A DNA stretch of 64,000 bases from Chondrinema litorale (GTDB lineage Bacteria; Bacteroidota; Bacteroidia; Cytophagales; Flammeovirgaceae). Positions 53,417 to 63,900 of the stretch are shown piece after piece. Location of the stretch: assembly GCF_026250525.1 (NCBI RefSeq), contig NZ_CP111043.1, positions 620,001 through 684,000 on the forward strand, in the 5' to 3' direction. The position numbers were made by a program, and so were the translations under genes. How positions within the stretch are numbered: position 1 is the first letter of the stretch; each line of letters begins with the position of its first letter. The notes under the pieces are model-generated. The model was not told where the DNA came from, did no database searches, and saw nothing but the letters and a program-made list of their open reading frames with translations.

Positions 53417-55258
53417 CTAATTATCAGTATATAAACTACCTTGAGTAGTCTTAATGTATCTATTTTGATTTGTTTGAATAGATGCTTTATTAGGAAACAA
53501 GACTGAAAAAGTAGTACCCTTACCAACTTTAGAAGTTACATTAATTTCCCCATCAAGCCTATCTAACATCTCTTTTACAATATATAAACCCAAACCAGAG
53601 CCATGTTTATAATCTGTTGCTCTATAAAACATATCATAAATTTTAGGAAGCTCTTTGTCTAAGATTCCTATGCCATTATCACTAACTTTAACCAAAATAG
53701 CATCCGAATCTATTTTTACATGAATCTTCACAAACGGCTTGCCTGAGTAGGCTCTATGGTACCTAAGACTATTAGCCACTAAATTATCAAGAATTACCTT
53801 TATCCTATGTACATCTGAAACTATACTTATAGATTCATTTTCAATCTCTATAAGTTTATCAAAATCTTTCAATGGGTACTCAAACTCGTAGTTTTCATAA
53901 ATCTCTTCTACAAGATTTCTTATATTCAACTCTGATAAAATTGGTACTACTCTAGCATTTCTAGATATCCTCAAAATATCTGTAATAAAATGGTCTAAGC
54001 GATCTAAACTAACATTTACTTTATTAAGATATTCAGCCTTTATTTCATCATCTTTTTCGGTTTCAATTAAGCCTATGAGACCTTTTACAGTCACAATTGG
54101 GGCTCTAAGATCATGAGAAGCACTGTACACAAAATGATCTAATTCTTTATTTACTTTTACTAAAGCATCATTTTGTAACTCAAGTTGATCATTATTCTTT
54201 CTAATCTCTGTAAACTGCCTATTAATTTTATTCATCAGTTTATTAAAAGCCATATGTAGCTCTTTAACTTCTTCCGAATTGTTTTTATAATTTAATTGTA
54301 GATAGAAATTATTTTCAGTGCCAAGAGTTTTATTGATCTCAAATACAAGATTTCTTAAAGGTTTAGATATTTTGTAGGCAAGCAGGTAACCTAAAAATAA
54401 TCCGGTTATAACTATAATGATACTAAAAATTATATAGATGAATTTGAGTGTTGTTATAATTTCATTTTGAGATGATTCTGCCTTATTTATAATACTCTCA
54501 AAAGTCTCATTATTTTTTGCAATAATGTTTAGCAACTCATATTTAAGCCCTCTTTTGCTAGAGAAATCGCCAATTGCTTCGTCAATTACTACAATTTTAT
54601 TGAAACTAGCCACATAGCTTTTTAATACACTAGCCGCTTCTCCATTTGGAGGTAAACCATTAAGTATTTGGTTGCTAAGCGCTATTAAATTTTGCTGATA
54701 TGCCTTTTCTTTTCTAAGTAAATAATCTTTTTCGTGTCTTCTTAAGCTCAAAAGTAAATTCTCTGGAATCAATTTTCGGGACTCTAAAAAATGAGCATGT
54801 GTTCTCATTTCTCCGATCACTCCCCAATTTTTAAAACCTTTTTCTATTTGCTTCTCAACTATAGTATGAAAAGTAACCGAGCTGTTTTTTATACCTTTCT
54901 GAATCTCATTTAACTCATCAGTAATTTCTAAACCATTTACTTCTTTATTTTTAATAATGGCATTTATATCATTTACTAATTGCTTATGGTTTTCCTCTTG
55001 CTCATTTAGAAATGCATACTGAGATTTTTGGATGTAAAGATTAGAATCCAATACCTCATTTTCCATAAAAAATAAATGGTGATTATGTAATGTAATTCTA
55101 TTAATATCTGCCTTTTGAATCTTTTCACTTAGAAACCGAATTTCATTTACTTCTGAGAGAAAATAAAAAGAGACGAGAATTATAAGGGCAAGAAGTGATA
55201 TAAAAATAAAGAATCCTGATATCAATTGATTCTTTATATTTTTTCTAAAAAAAAGCAT
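53417..55258 (-). CDS. Membrane sensor histidine kinase
   Basis: 613 residues: TM1 (about 11-34), a helical extracytoplasmic domain of the four-helix-bundle type, TM2 (about 271-294), HAMP (about 297-350), a HisKA-like domain with H382 in 'YSASHDLRAPIVTVKG', and an HATPase domain with 'NLVANSLRYHR', 'DNGIGIL' and 'GSGLGLYIVK'. No response regulator is adjacent; the nearest is the receiver-cyclase at 22865, far away. The histidine context 'SxSHDLR.P' is common in Bacteroidota kinases. Confidence 0.93.
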   Translation of the reverse strand: MLFFRKNIKNQLISGFFIFISLLALIILVSFYFLSEVNEIRFLSEKIQKADINRITLHNHHLFFMENEVLDSNLYIQKSQYAFLNEQEENHKQLVNDINAIIKNKEVNGLEITDELNEIQKGIKNSSVTFHTIVEKQIEKGFKNWGVIGEMRTHAHFLESRKLIPENLLLSLRRHEKDYLLRKEKAYQQNLIALSNQILNGLPPNGEAASVLKSYVASFNKIVVIDEAIGDFSSKRGLKYELLNIIAKNNETFESIINKAESSQNEIITTLKFIYIIFSIIIVITGLFLGYLLAYKISKPLRNLVFEINKTLGTENNFYLQLNYKNNSEEVKELHMAFNKLMNKINRQFTEIRKNNDQLELQNDALVKVNKELDHFVYSASHDLRAPIVTVKGLIGLIETEKDDEIKAEYLNKVNVSLDRLDHFITDILRISRNARVVPILSELNIRNLVEEIYENYEFEYPLKDFDKLIEIENESISIVSDVHRIKVILDNLVANSLRYHRAYSGKPFVKIHVKIDSDAILVKVSDNGIGILDKELPKIYDMFYRATDYKHGSGLGLYIVKEMLDRLDGEINVTSKVGKGTTFSVLFPNKASIQTNQNRYIKTTQGSLYTDN

Positions 55259-55468
55259 TCAGTCTGTTTAAATAATTAGAGTTAAAGTACTCTTATTAAA
55301 CTTCTAAATACTTCAATTTCTTTAATTTCAACATGAATAATTCATTAACTTTTGCATGTACAACAATAAAGATATAAATCTATATTATTGTTATAAAAAA
55401 CCAGGTTTTTACACTAAAATCGCCTTTTTACAAATGTTTTAAATTGCTTTTAAGTAAATAAAAATGTA

Positions 55469-55843
55469 CTAAGTTAGCTCTGTATGCTGCTTTACAATAG
55501 AGATAGATTCACCAATATATTTTGGTAAAATTCCCATTAGTTTAGAGTTACATTCATACAGCTCAATACACCTCGATTTTAAACCAAAACTCTTAAGTAA
55601 ATTATGATTATCAGATAACTCAGCACCATTTAAAAATATCAAACGAACAGAGTTTTTAACAACCTTAATTACACAAAACTCTTCATTACAAACACTAAAA
55701 ACCAATGTACCTCTTTTGATGCACTCGTCTAACTCGTCTGTAGCCTGAAATAAAAATCGTCTAAACTGTAATACCGGAATCCTATAAGAGTATTCTAGGG
55801 ACTGAAGAAATGAGTTCACTTCCACATGCTGCGAAAATTGCAT
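55469..55843 (-). CDS. Small DUF1801-like protein
   Basis: 124 residues. The core 'CIKRGTLVFSVCNEEFCVIKVVKNSVRLIFLNGAEL' followed by a 'hL..fG.K.R.IEL' segment resembles the DUF1801 (YdhG-type) fold, which normally reads 'W..P.y...FC.I...K..V.LgFf.GA.L'. The function of the family is unknown. Upstream and downstream spacing suggests a single gene. Confidence 0.6.
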   Translation of the reverse strand: MQFSQHVEVNSFLQSLEYSYRIPVLQFRRFLFQATDELDECIKRGTLVFSVCNEEFCVIKVVKNSVRLIFLNGAELSDNHNLLKSFGLKSRCIELYECNSKLMGILPKYIGESISIVKQHTELT

Positions 55844-56136
55844 ATTGGTTAATTTTATTAAAACACAAAAAATATTTTTGTTTAATAATGTGGTTGTGAA
55901 TGATCTAAAGATATAGCTATGTTATAGAAAATTCAATAAAAATCATTCATTAAAATCTTAAATTTAATATTTTGATATAGTTTTTTTCTATCACACAGTT
56001 ACTGGAGAATTGAGTTTATGCGCTTTTGCTACTCAAACCACACATTTGATATCTTAAGATAGAAAGCAGATTGCCCAAAAAAGCTGCCTCAGCTAATTAA
56101 ATGCAAATAATACGAAGGAGTTTTAGAATTGAATAA

Positions 56137-56802
56137 TTAATGTTTGGGGTGCAAATATACTACAAACTTTACCCCTGCCATGGGCTGGTTATTAAAATCG
56201 TTTTCGATTATTCCAGGTCTAAGCTTTGCTGAAAGGTCTTCGTTAACATTAAACTTACTCAGGTGAGCATCTACTACAGCATCGGCAATGGTAAGGCCAT
56301 ACCAAGCAAAAGTGAGTATAATATTTAAATCTCGGTCTCTTCTATAAGAGTCTCTAGCTCTTCTTAACTGGTCAGTGGAATAGTTCTGTAATCTGGAGTC
56401 TTCTAAAATGGCGTCTTCGTCTTCTGTTTTGGCAGCAAGTGCATCTCTAAAAAGAGCCCATCTTACATTGTTAAAATCAATTAATGAGGCAAACACCACA
56501 AAACCACCATAAACCATAGGTACTTTCCAGTACTTTTTGTTATAAACTTGTCCTAAGCCAGGAACTGCTGCTGCCATTAATGCAGCTTTTGTAGGGGAAT
56601 TTAATTCGAGCTCCTCTTCAGGTAAAAGCTTATTTTTTTTGAGTTCTGTGCTATCTGCCAATTCAAAAGTAGCCCCTTTTTTCTCTTTCTTAATCTTCTG
56701 AGGCTCAACGCTTTTATTTTCTAATGAATCAACCTGAGAAAAAGCGAAATTTGCTAAAATGCTTAATAGGGTTAATAAAACAGTTTTTTTAACAGATAGC
56801 AT
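56137..56802 (-). CDS. DUF5683 domain protein
   Basis: 221 residues. A signal peptide ends 'NFAFSQVD'; after a charged linker, DUF5683 starts with 'SPTKAALMAAAVPGLGQVYNKKYWKVPMVYGGFVVFASLIDFNN', with two membrane helices (about 88-106 and 162-180). The gene lies 58 bases after parB on the same strand, the order known from many Bacteroidota. Probably an inner-membrane protein transcribed with parAB; function unknown. Confidence 0.9.
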   Translation of the reverse strand: MLSVKKTVLLTLLSILANFAFSQVDSLENKSVEPQKIKKEKKGATFELADSTELKKNKLLPEEELELNSPTKAALMAAAVPGLGQVYNKKYWKVPMVYGGFVVFASLIDFNNVRWALFRDALAAKTEDEDAILEDSRLQNYSTDQLRRARDSYRRDRDLNIILTFAWYGLTIADAVVDAHLSKFNVNEDLSAKLRPGIIENDFNNQPMAGVKFVVYLHPKH

Positions 56803-56860
56803 ACAATTGTTTCAAAAGCAAAATCAAACTTTATTTACTCTTCAACCAGAAGTTGATTTT

Positions 56861-57790
56861 TTAAATTCCTAGAAGCTCTAAAATTCTATTAAGATCATCT
56901 ACAGAATGAAAAGGAATTTTAATTTCTCCTTTATCTTTTCCTTTAGTTTGAATGTTGATTTTAGTACTGAATTGCGATGATAGTTTTGATTGTAGCAATT
57001 TTATTTCTTGCTCAAATTCAGAAGCAGGTTTCTTTTCTGCAACAGGCTTAACCTCTTTACCCTTTTTTAACTCTCTGGCTAAAGCTTCAACTTTTCTAAC
57101 AGACAGTCCTTCTTCTATAATTTTATTAAGTACAAAAATCTGTTGATCTATATTTTCTATATTGATTAACTCTTTAGCATGCCCCATGCTTATCTTACCA
57201 TCTCTCAGTGCAGCCTTAACATCATCTGAAAGCCTTAAAAGTCTCAGATAGTTTGTAACAGTTGCACGCTTCTTTCCTACTCTATCTCCTAGTTCTTCTT
57301 GTTTAAGGTTAAACTCAGAGATTAGTCTTTGGTAACTATTTGCAATTTCAATTGGGTTCAAATTTTCACGCTGAATATTTTCAATCAGCGCCATTTCGTG
57401 CATCTGCTGGTCGTTTGCAGTACGCACATATGCAGGAATCTCTACTAAACCAGCAATCTTTGAAGCTTGCCAACGTCTTTCACCAGAAATTATCTGATAT
57501 TCTTTTTCGGAAAGTTTTCTAAGAGTAATTGGTTGAATAATGCCATGCGTTTCAATAGAGTCTGCCAGCTCTTTTAAAGCCTCTTCATCAAAATCTTGCC
57601 TTGGCTGAAATGGGTTAGTTTCAATTTGATCTACAGGTACTCTATAAATATCTGCTGGACTCTTTGGAGTATTATCCTCTTTTTTAGGAGCATCTGAAAG
57701 CAAAGACCCCAAACCTTTACCTAATGATAAAGATTTCCTCTCTCCTGTACCACTTCTCTTTTTTAATGTTGTTTTCTTTTGATCAGACAT
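56861..57790 (-). CDS. parB: Chromosome-partition protein ParB
   Basis: 309 residues: a basic N-terminal tail, the ParB nuclease/CTPase domain (about 45-130; 'PFQPRQDFDEEALKELADSI', 'ISGERRWQASKIAGL', 'ALIENIQRENLNPIEIA'), a helix-turn-helix (about 145-185; 'VGKKRATVTNYLRLLRLSDDV') and a C-terminal dimerisation region. ParB clamps DNA at parS sites and loads SMC near the origin. Downstream of parA by 34 bases. I saw no parS site in the window. Confidence 0.96.
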   Translation of the reverse strand: MSDQKKTTLKKRSGTGERKSLSLGKGLGSLLSDAPKKEDNTPKSPADIYRVPVDQIETNPFQPRQDFDEEALKELADSIETHGIIQPITLRKLSEKEYQIISGERRWQASKIAGLVEIPAYVRTANDQQMHEMALIENIQRENLNPIEIANSYQRLISEFNLKQEELGDRVGKKRATVTNYLRLLRLSDDVKAALRDGKISMGHAKELINIENIDQQIFVLNKIIEEGLSVRKVEALARELKKGKEVKPVAEKKPASEFEQEIKLLQSKLSSQFSTKINIQTKGKDKGEIKIPFHSVDDLNRILELLGI

Positions 57791-57824
57791 ACCTGTTTTA
57801 ATTATTCAAATTGAAAAATTCAGT

Positions 57825-58598
57825 TTACTTGCTGATATTATTTTTTTCAAGAATTTCTTGTGCAAGATTCAAATAACTAACTGTTCCCTTACTTTCTGCA
57901 TCATGTGCAATTGCAGGTAAACCAAAACTTGGCGCTTCACTCAGCTTAATATTTCTTGGTATGATAGTTTTAAAAGCCAATTCTTGAAAATGCTTGTTCA
58001 CATCTTCTACTACCAGATTAGAGAGCCTTAAACGTACATCAAACATTGTAAGCAAAATACCTTCAATTACTAATTCAGTATTTAATCTAGACTGAATAAT
58101 TTTAATAGTTGAGAGTAGTTTACCCAAACCTTCTAATGCATAATATTCACATTGCACAGGTATAATAACTGAATCTGCTGCGGTAAGCGAGTTTACAGTA
58201 ATTAAACCCAGTGAAGGAGAACAATCTATTATTATAAAATCGTAATCGTCTTTAATAGGCTCAAGTGCATCACGCATTCTTTGCTCTCTTCCTTCTATAT
58301 CAATCATTTCAACTTCAGCACCTACTAAGTCAATATGAGAAGGAATGATATCCAAATAATCAAAATCTGAAGGATGAACTACATCACTAGCAGGTGTACC
58401 ATCAACCATTGAGTTGTAAATGGTAGGTCTTTCCTGTTTAGGATCGATACCTAACCCTGATGTAGAGTTTGCTTGTGGATCTGCATCCACTATTAATGCA
58501 CTATATTCTAATGCTGCGAAACTAGCCGCCAGATTTACAGCTGTAGTTGTTTTGCCTACTCCTCCTTTTTGATTGGCTACAGCAATGATTTTTCCCAT
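57825..58598 (-). CDS. parA: Chromosome-partition ATPase ParA/Soj
   Basis: The Met at 58598 is preferred to one eight codons upstream, since the protein starts '[18 protein letters not shown]' (257 residues). The deviant Walker A 'KGGVGKTT', the Walker A' 'DADPQANST', Walker B '[12 protein letters not shown]', and '[14 protein letters not shown]' are all present. It binds DNA non-specifically in the ATP state and moves ParB-parS complexes. Operon parA-parB-DUF5683. Confidence 0.96.
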   Translation of the reverse strand: MGKIIAVANQKGGVGKTTTAVNLAASFAALEYSALIVDADPQANSTSGLGIDPKQERPTIYNSMVDGTPASDVVHPSDFDYLDIIPSHIDLVGAEVEMIDIEGREQRMRDALEPIKDDYDFIIIDCSPSLGLITVNSLTAADSVIIPVQCEYYALEGLGKLLSTIKIIQSRLNTELVIEGILLTMFDVRLRLSNLVVEDVNKHFQELAFKTIIPRNIKLSEAPSFGLPAIAHDAESKGTVSYLNLAQEILEKNNISK

Positions 58599-58874
58599 AA
58601 AGCTGATGTATAAAAATAGCAAATCCAGCTCATAATCAAGATGTTATAATTTTTACACTTGTTATTTTACTGGAATAAAACAAACACTTAAAATGCATTG
58701 ACTAAACTATAAAAGTTACAAATGCACCTAATTTCTTGAATCAAAAACTATCAACAAAAAAACAATAAAAGCAAATGACTCACTAAGCTGAATTAGTTCT
58801 CGTTTATTCAAAAGTAAAATTCAGCTATGAAATTATCGGCAAATATAACCGAATATACTATAAATACTAAAGAT

Positions 58875-60584
58875 ATGATCAGACAAATTGGAGTTCTGAT
58901 AGCTTTAACATTTTACCTCTCTGCATGTAGTAATTTAAGTACAGAACAGTTGCAGGAGGAAGAAAAAGAATTAAAAATTTTCAGATACAACCAACATGAG
59001 GGTTTAAGCTCGCTTGATCCGGCGCAAGCAAAAAATCAGGCAAACATTTGGGTTACCTCTCAAATCTACAATGGCTTATTTGAGTTTACTGAGGATTTGG
59101 CTGTTCACCCGAGTATTGCTAAGTCTTGGACAATATCTGAAGATGGAAAGCTATACCTTATAGATATAAGAGAAGATGTGTATTTTCATGACAATGTTGC
59201 TTTTAAAGACAGCATTGGTAGACAAGTTACTGCTCACGATTTTGAATATAGTTTTAAACGTATCTTAAATCACGAAACAGGTAGCAGCGGTAGCTGGATT
59301 TTTAGCGACAAACTTGAAAGAGATGAAGATGGCAACTATACTGAAGATTGCATAAAAGCGATTGATAAGTTTAAATTAAAAATAAGATTAAAAAAGGCTA
59401 TTCCTTCTTTTATGCAGATATTGGCAATGCCTTATGCCTTTGTTGTTCCAGAAGAAGCAGTTACATATTTTGGAAAAGACTTTGACAGAAACCCAGTTGG
59501 AACCGGACCTTTTACCTTAACTCCGAGCGAATGGGACGAAGGAACCAGTTTAATTTTAAGAAAAAATGAAAAGTATTGGAGAAAAGATAACAACTTCCGC
59601 CCATTACCTTACTTAGATATAGTTAAAATATCTTTTATAGGTGATAAAACACAAGAGTATCTCACCTTCTTACAAGGAAAACTTGATTTTATTTCTGGTG
59701 TTGATGGAAATACCATAGAGCACATTCTAGAAAAAGATGGTACAGTAAAAGAAGACATATTAAATAGATATGGAGTACAAAAAATGCCATACCTTAATAC
59801 AGAATACCTTGGTTTTCAGCTAGACCCATCAAAATATAAAGATAAAAACCATCCATTACTTAATGTAAAGGTTAGAAAAGCACTCAGCTATGCCATTAAC
59901 AGGCAAGAGCTGGTTTCTTTTTTAAGAAACAATTTAGGTATAGCCGGAACGGAGGGTTTTGTACCATTTGCACTTCCTGCACACCATAAAGGTTCTGTTA
60001 TAGGTTACCAGTTTGATGAGAAAAAAGCTAAAGAATTATTAGCTCAAGCAGGCTACCCAGAAGGAAAAGGCTTCCCTAAAATTAAACTTTATACCAATCC
60101 ACTTTATAGTTTAATGATTGAATATCTGCAAAGGCAATGGAAAAATGTATTAAATATAGACGTAGAAATTGAGCTAAATACTTTCGTAAAACATCAAGAT
60201 TTAGTCGATAATGGTAATGTTAACTTTTTTAGAGGTGCTTGGTTAGGAGATTATCCTAATGAAGAAAATTACCTTACCTGCTTTTATAGCCAAAACTTTT
60301 CTCCTACTGGCCCAAACAAAACACATTATGTAAACAATGAGTTTGACAGGTTGTATGAGGCTGTGCAGCATGAGCAAAATTCGTGGAAAAGATTTGAGCT
60401 TTTTCACCAAATGGAACAACTTGTTTTAGACGATTGTGCAGTAATAATTCTATTTTACGATGAAGTATTAAGAATTCTACAAAAAAAGGTAACTGGCTTA
60501 GAACCTAATTCTATGAATTATTTAAGGTTAGAAAGGGTCGATTTTAAAAAAACTGATAAAAAACCAGTAGTAGAAAATTTATAG
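58875..60584 (+). CDS. Oligopeptide ABC-transporter substrate-binding lipoprotein
   Basis: The Met at 58875 is preferred to one 16 codons upstream, as it is followed at once by a lipoprotein signal ending in the lipobox 'LSAC' (569 residues). The SBP_bac_5 domain shows 'SSLDPAQAKNQANIWVTSQIYNGLFEF', 'LAVHPSIAKSWTISEDGKLY', 'VTAHDFEYSFKRIL', 'NPVGTGPFTLTPSEWDEGTSLILRKNEKYWR' and 'VRKALSYAINRQELV'. It probably feeds peptides to an Opp/Dpp permease encoded elsewhere. Confidence 0.92.
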   Translation: MIRQIGVLIALTFYLSACSNLSTEQLQEEEKELKIFRYNQHEGLSSLDPAQAKNQANIWVTSQIYNGLFEFTEDLAVHPSIAKSWTISEDGKLYLIDIREDVYFHDNVAFKDSIGRQVTAHDFEYSFKRILNHETGSSGSWIFSDKLERDEDGNYTEDCIKAIDKFKLKIRLKKAIPSFMQILAMPYAFVVPEEAVTYFGKDFDRNPVGTGPFTLTPSEWDEGTSLILRKNEKYWRKDNNFRPLPYLDIVKISFIGDKTQEYLTFLQGKLDFISGVDGNTIEHILEKDGTVKEDILNRYGVQKMPYLNTEYLGFQLDPSKYKDKNHPLLNVKVRKALSYAINRQELVSFLRNNLGIAGTEGFVPFALPAHHKGSVIGYQFDEKKAKELLAQAGYPEGKGFPKIKLYTNPLYSLMIEYLQRQWKNVLNIDVEIELNTFVKHQDLVDNGNVNFFRGAWLGDYPNEENYLTCFYSQNFSPTGPNKTHYVNNEFDRLYEAVQHEQNSWKRFELFHQMEQLVLDDCAVIILFYDEVLRILQKKVTGLEPNSMNYLRLERVDFKKTDKKPVVENL

Positions 60585-60620
60585 AAAGTTCAGTTTTTTA
60601 ATAAAAAATCATATTTATTT

Positions 60621-60660
60621 AAAGGTCTAAAGTAATTTAGGCCTTTATTTTTTCATTTTT
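60621..60660 (+). terminator. Terminator after the peptide-binding protein gene
   Basis: 11-bp stem (60621-60631 with 60636-60646, one G-T pair), four-base loop, then a T-rich tail. The remaining bases to 60968 (384 in total since the stop) have no recognisable gene. Confidence 0.8.
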
Positions 60661-60968
60661 TTGATAAGTCTTGTCTTTATTACATCTACACCTTATTAAA
60701 TTTTTTAAATAAGCATCTCACATATTACATCATTTTTGTGGGACGTACAAAAAGCTATTTTAAATGCTCTCTTCCCAATTACTTGTTAATTATATTTAAT
60801 TACTTGCTCCAGATATTATAAAATGCAGTAATTTCGAGTTTATATTACAAAACGTATTGTATAGGAGTTCTGAATAAATAGTTTTGATGCAAAAAATTAC
60901 TTACATCAAAAAAAACTGAAACTAGCAAAACATTACCTTAAAATCTAATGCTAAACCACTTTGTAGTT

Positions 60969-63900
60969 ATGAAGATGCATACCAAGCTATGTTTATTCCT
61001 TTTGTTAAATTTATCTTTCTTAACCAGCATTAAGGCACAAAACACATTTACAGAAAAAGCGGCCGGTTACGGACTTGATCTGGATGGTATTAAAGATGGC
61101 GGTCTTTCTTTTGGTTATTTAAATGGAGATACTTATCTGGATCTTATAGTTAACACCTATCAAGATGACGCTGACCATAGAACCAGAGTATATTTCTTTA
61201 ATCCAGCAACTTCCTCATTTGACGATGTAACAGCCGAAAAATGTTTGGGCTGTATCACTGGTGATTTGCCAGGAGGTTCTGTGATGGAAAGATCTATGGT
61301 AATTGCCGATTTTAACCTCGATGGTTATAATGACTTTATTAGAAACTCTGCTTATAGATTAGAAGTTTACTTAAATAATGGTCCTTCCAACAATTATACT
61401 TTTGGTAAAGGCACCAACCAAGAACCTAACTTTGTATTATATACTGAAAGCTTAAGAGATGCCAACCCTCCAAATGGTATCCCTAACGGTATGAACACCG
61501 AAGGTATTGGCGTATTAGATTACGACAACGATGGTGACTTAGACCTCTTTATTGAGAACCACAACTGGGCAATGGAGATCTATAAAAACAAAGGCTTTGG
61601 TACTGCTCAATTCGAATATGTTTCACCATCTGTAACAGGTTTACCAGAAGGAGCTAACAACGCTGGTGATGGTGACTATGCTTCAGTAACTGACTACAAC
61701 GACGATGGTTTTATTGATATAATCGCTAGAAAAAACCAATATATCCCATTCGATTTTGCAGTAAATAACCCAAATCAGCCAGGTACTTTTATCGATGGTA
61801 TTGACATTCAAAATGCTAACAACGATAATAAAGGTGCTGTTTCTCTTTATGATTTTGATAATGACGGAGACTTTGATTTAATATGGACTGCGGCTGATTC
61901 AACTGTAATATATAGAAAAGATAAAGTTGGTTTTACAGCTATGCCTGGTAGCATTACAGGTATTCCATCTAACATTGGTAATGAAATTGACGGTTTAGCT
62001 TGTGGTGATATTGATAACGATGGTGACATTGATATTTTCTTAACTGATGATAGTGGCCCTTCATTCTTATATATCAACCAATTAAACGACCCTGTTAAAG
62101 GGCCTAACAATGGTAGTGCATTCGAATTTAAATTAGATAATAGAGGTATTAACCTAAATGCTGATGGTGAAGGTTGTGTGTTTGTAGACTTTGACGATGA
62201 TGGTGACCTTGATTTATATGTAAACATCAACGATGGACCTAACCAGTATTGGGAAAACAACCTGAATAATACTGATTATCTAAATGTAAAAATCGTAGAA
62301 AACAGAGATGCCAACGGAAACTTTTTAGGTAAAGAAAGAATGGCTCTTGGTGCTACAGTTAAACTTAAAAACTGCTGTGGTAATACATTAAGTGGTGTTA
62401 GAGAAGTAAACGGTGGTAACGGACACGGTACGCAAGACCCTTCAATCGTGCACTTCGGTCTTTCTGGTGGTAGTGATACAGAATATATTGTTGAAGTAAG
62501 ATTCCCTGCTTATCTAATAGATGGAGAATATAAAAGAGATACTGTTGAAGTAAGAGTTGTACCAAGCGAACTTACTGATAGAATGATTACAATTAAAGCT
62601 TCAGATCATACTGATGAATCACTTGTTTGCAACAACCCTCCAGTAGCAGTAAACGATACGATAGATGTTACATCTGATCAGGATTACATTGGTAATTTTA
62701 TGAAGAATGATTCTGACCCTGATGGTGACGAACTTACCGCTGATACAATTCTAGTAACCTCTCCACAGCATGGTACGGTGGTAGTAAAAGAAGACGGAAG
62801 TTTTGTTTATACACCTGAAGAAGGTTACACAGGAGAAGATCAATTTACTTATTCAATTTTTGACCCTTGTGGTGTTAAAGACGAAGCGACTGTATATCTA
62901 AATGTATTGCCTTGTGATGAAATAGTATGTATTGATCCAATTGCTGCTGATGATACCTTCAAATTAATTGCTTGTGCAGATAGTTTACAAGGAAGCGTAT
63001 TTGCAAACGATTCTACAACAGCTTGCTCAGGCTTGGTTTCGTTCTATGTATTAAGCGTAGAAGGAGAAGATTCTGCTTACTTCTCATTTACTGAATTTGA
63101 AGCTACTGGTTTCTTTACTTTCAAACCAGACGCAAGTTTCTCAGGTGAAGCATCATTCACTTATGTTTTAAGTACTGAATCTGCGACTTGCGATATTCTA
63201 AGCGATACAGCAACTGTTAATATAACTGTTAACCCTTGCGATGAATGCGAAGCTCCTAAATTAGGAAACGACTCATTCGAATTAAGTAATTGCGATATTA
63301 AATTCAGCGGAAACATCAGTTATAACGATACCTTACCTGCTGGTTGCGACTCACTTGTTTATACTTTAGTTGGAAGTGATAACCCTACTCTAGGAATCAT
63401 TACCTTGAAAAAGACTGGTGCATTTACATTCGATTTAAGTGATACAGATTATGTAGGAACAGTATCATTCGATTATGCAGCTTACTGTGCGTCTTGTGAT
63501 GATGAAGTAAAAACTTATGATACTGCAACAGTAGTAATCGATATAGTAGCATGTGAAACTTGTGATATACCAGAAGCAAACGCAGATGAATTTACTTACG
63601 AAAAATGTGACGATGATTTCACTGCAAGCATTGCGCTAAACGATGTAAAACCTGAATCTTGTGATAGTCTGATCTATTCACTAGATACAGAATATAATCC
63701 TGAGCACGGTATAGCAAGTATTACTGCTGGTGGTATTTTAAATTACTCACTTACAGATGATGACTTCCTAGGCACAGATAGTTTAAGATACTTTGTAAGC
63801 TGTATGGAATGTGCTGGAGAAGCTGGAGCAGCAGATACTGCTTGGGTTGCTATTACCATCGAAGCTTGTGATTCGGTTCCTTGTTTTGCTCCAACACTCG

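Noticed and set aside
57825..58598. parA/parB as evidence of a plasmid
   Set aside because: They are the chromosomal Soj/Spo0J type in the order found on Bacteroidota chromosomes, and no replication gene is near.
61847..62260. 137-codon ORF antisense to the FG-GAP gene
   Set aside because: Low-complexity Ser/Pro product opposite the repeated GAT/GAC calcium-loop codons of a clear gene.
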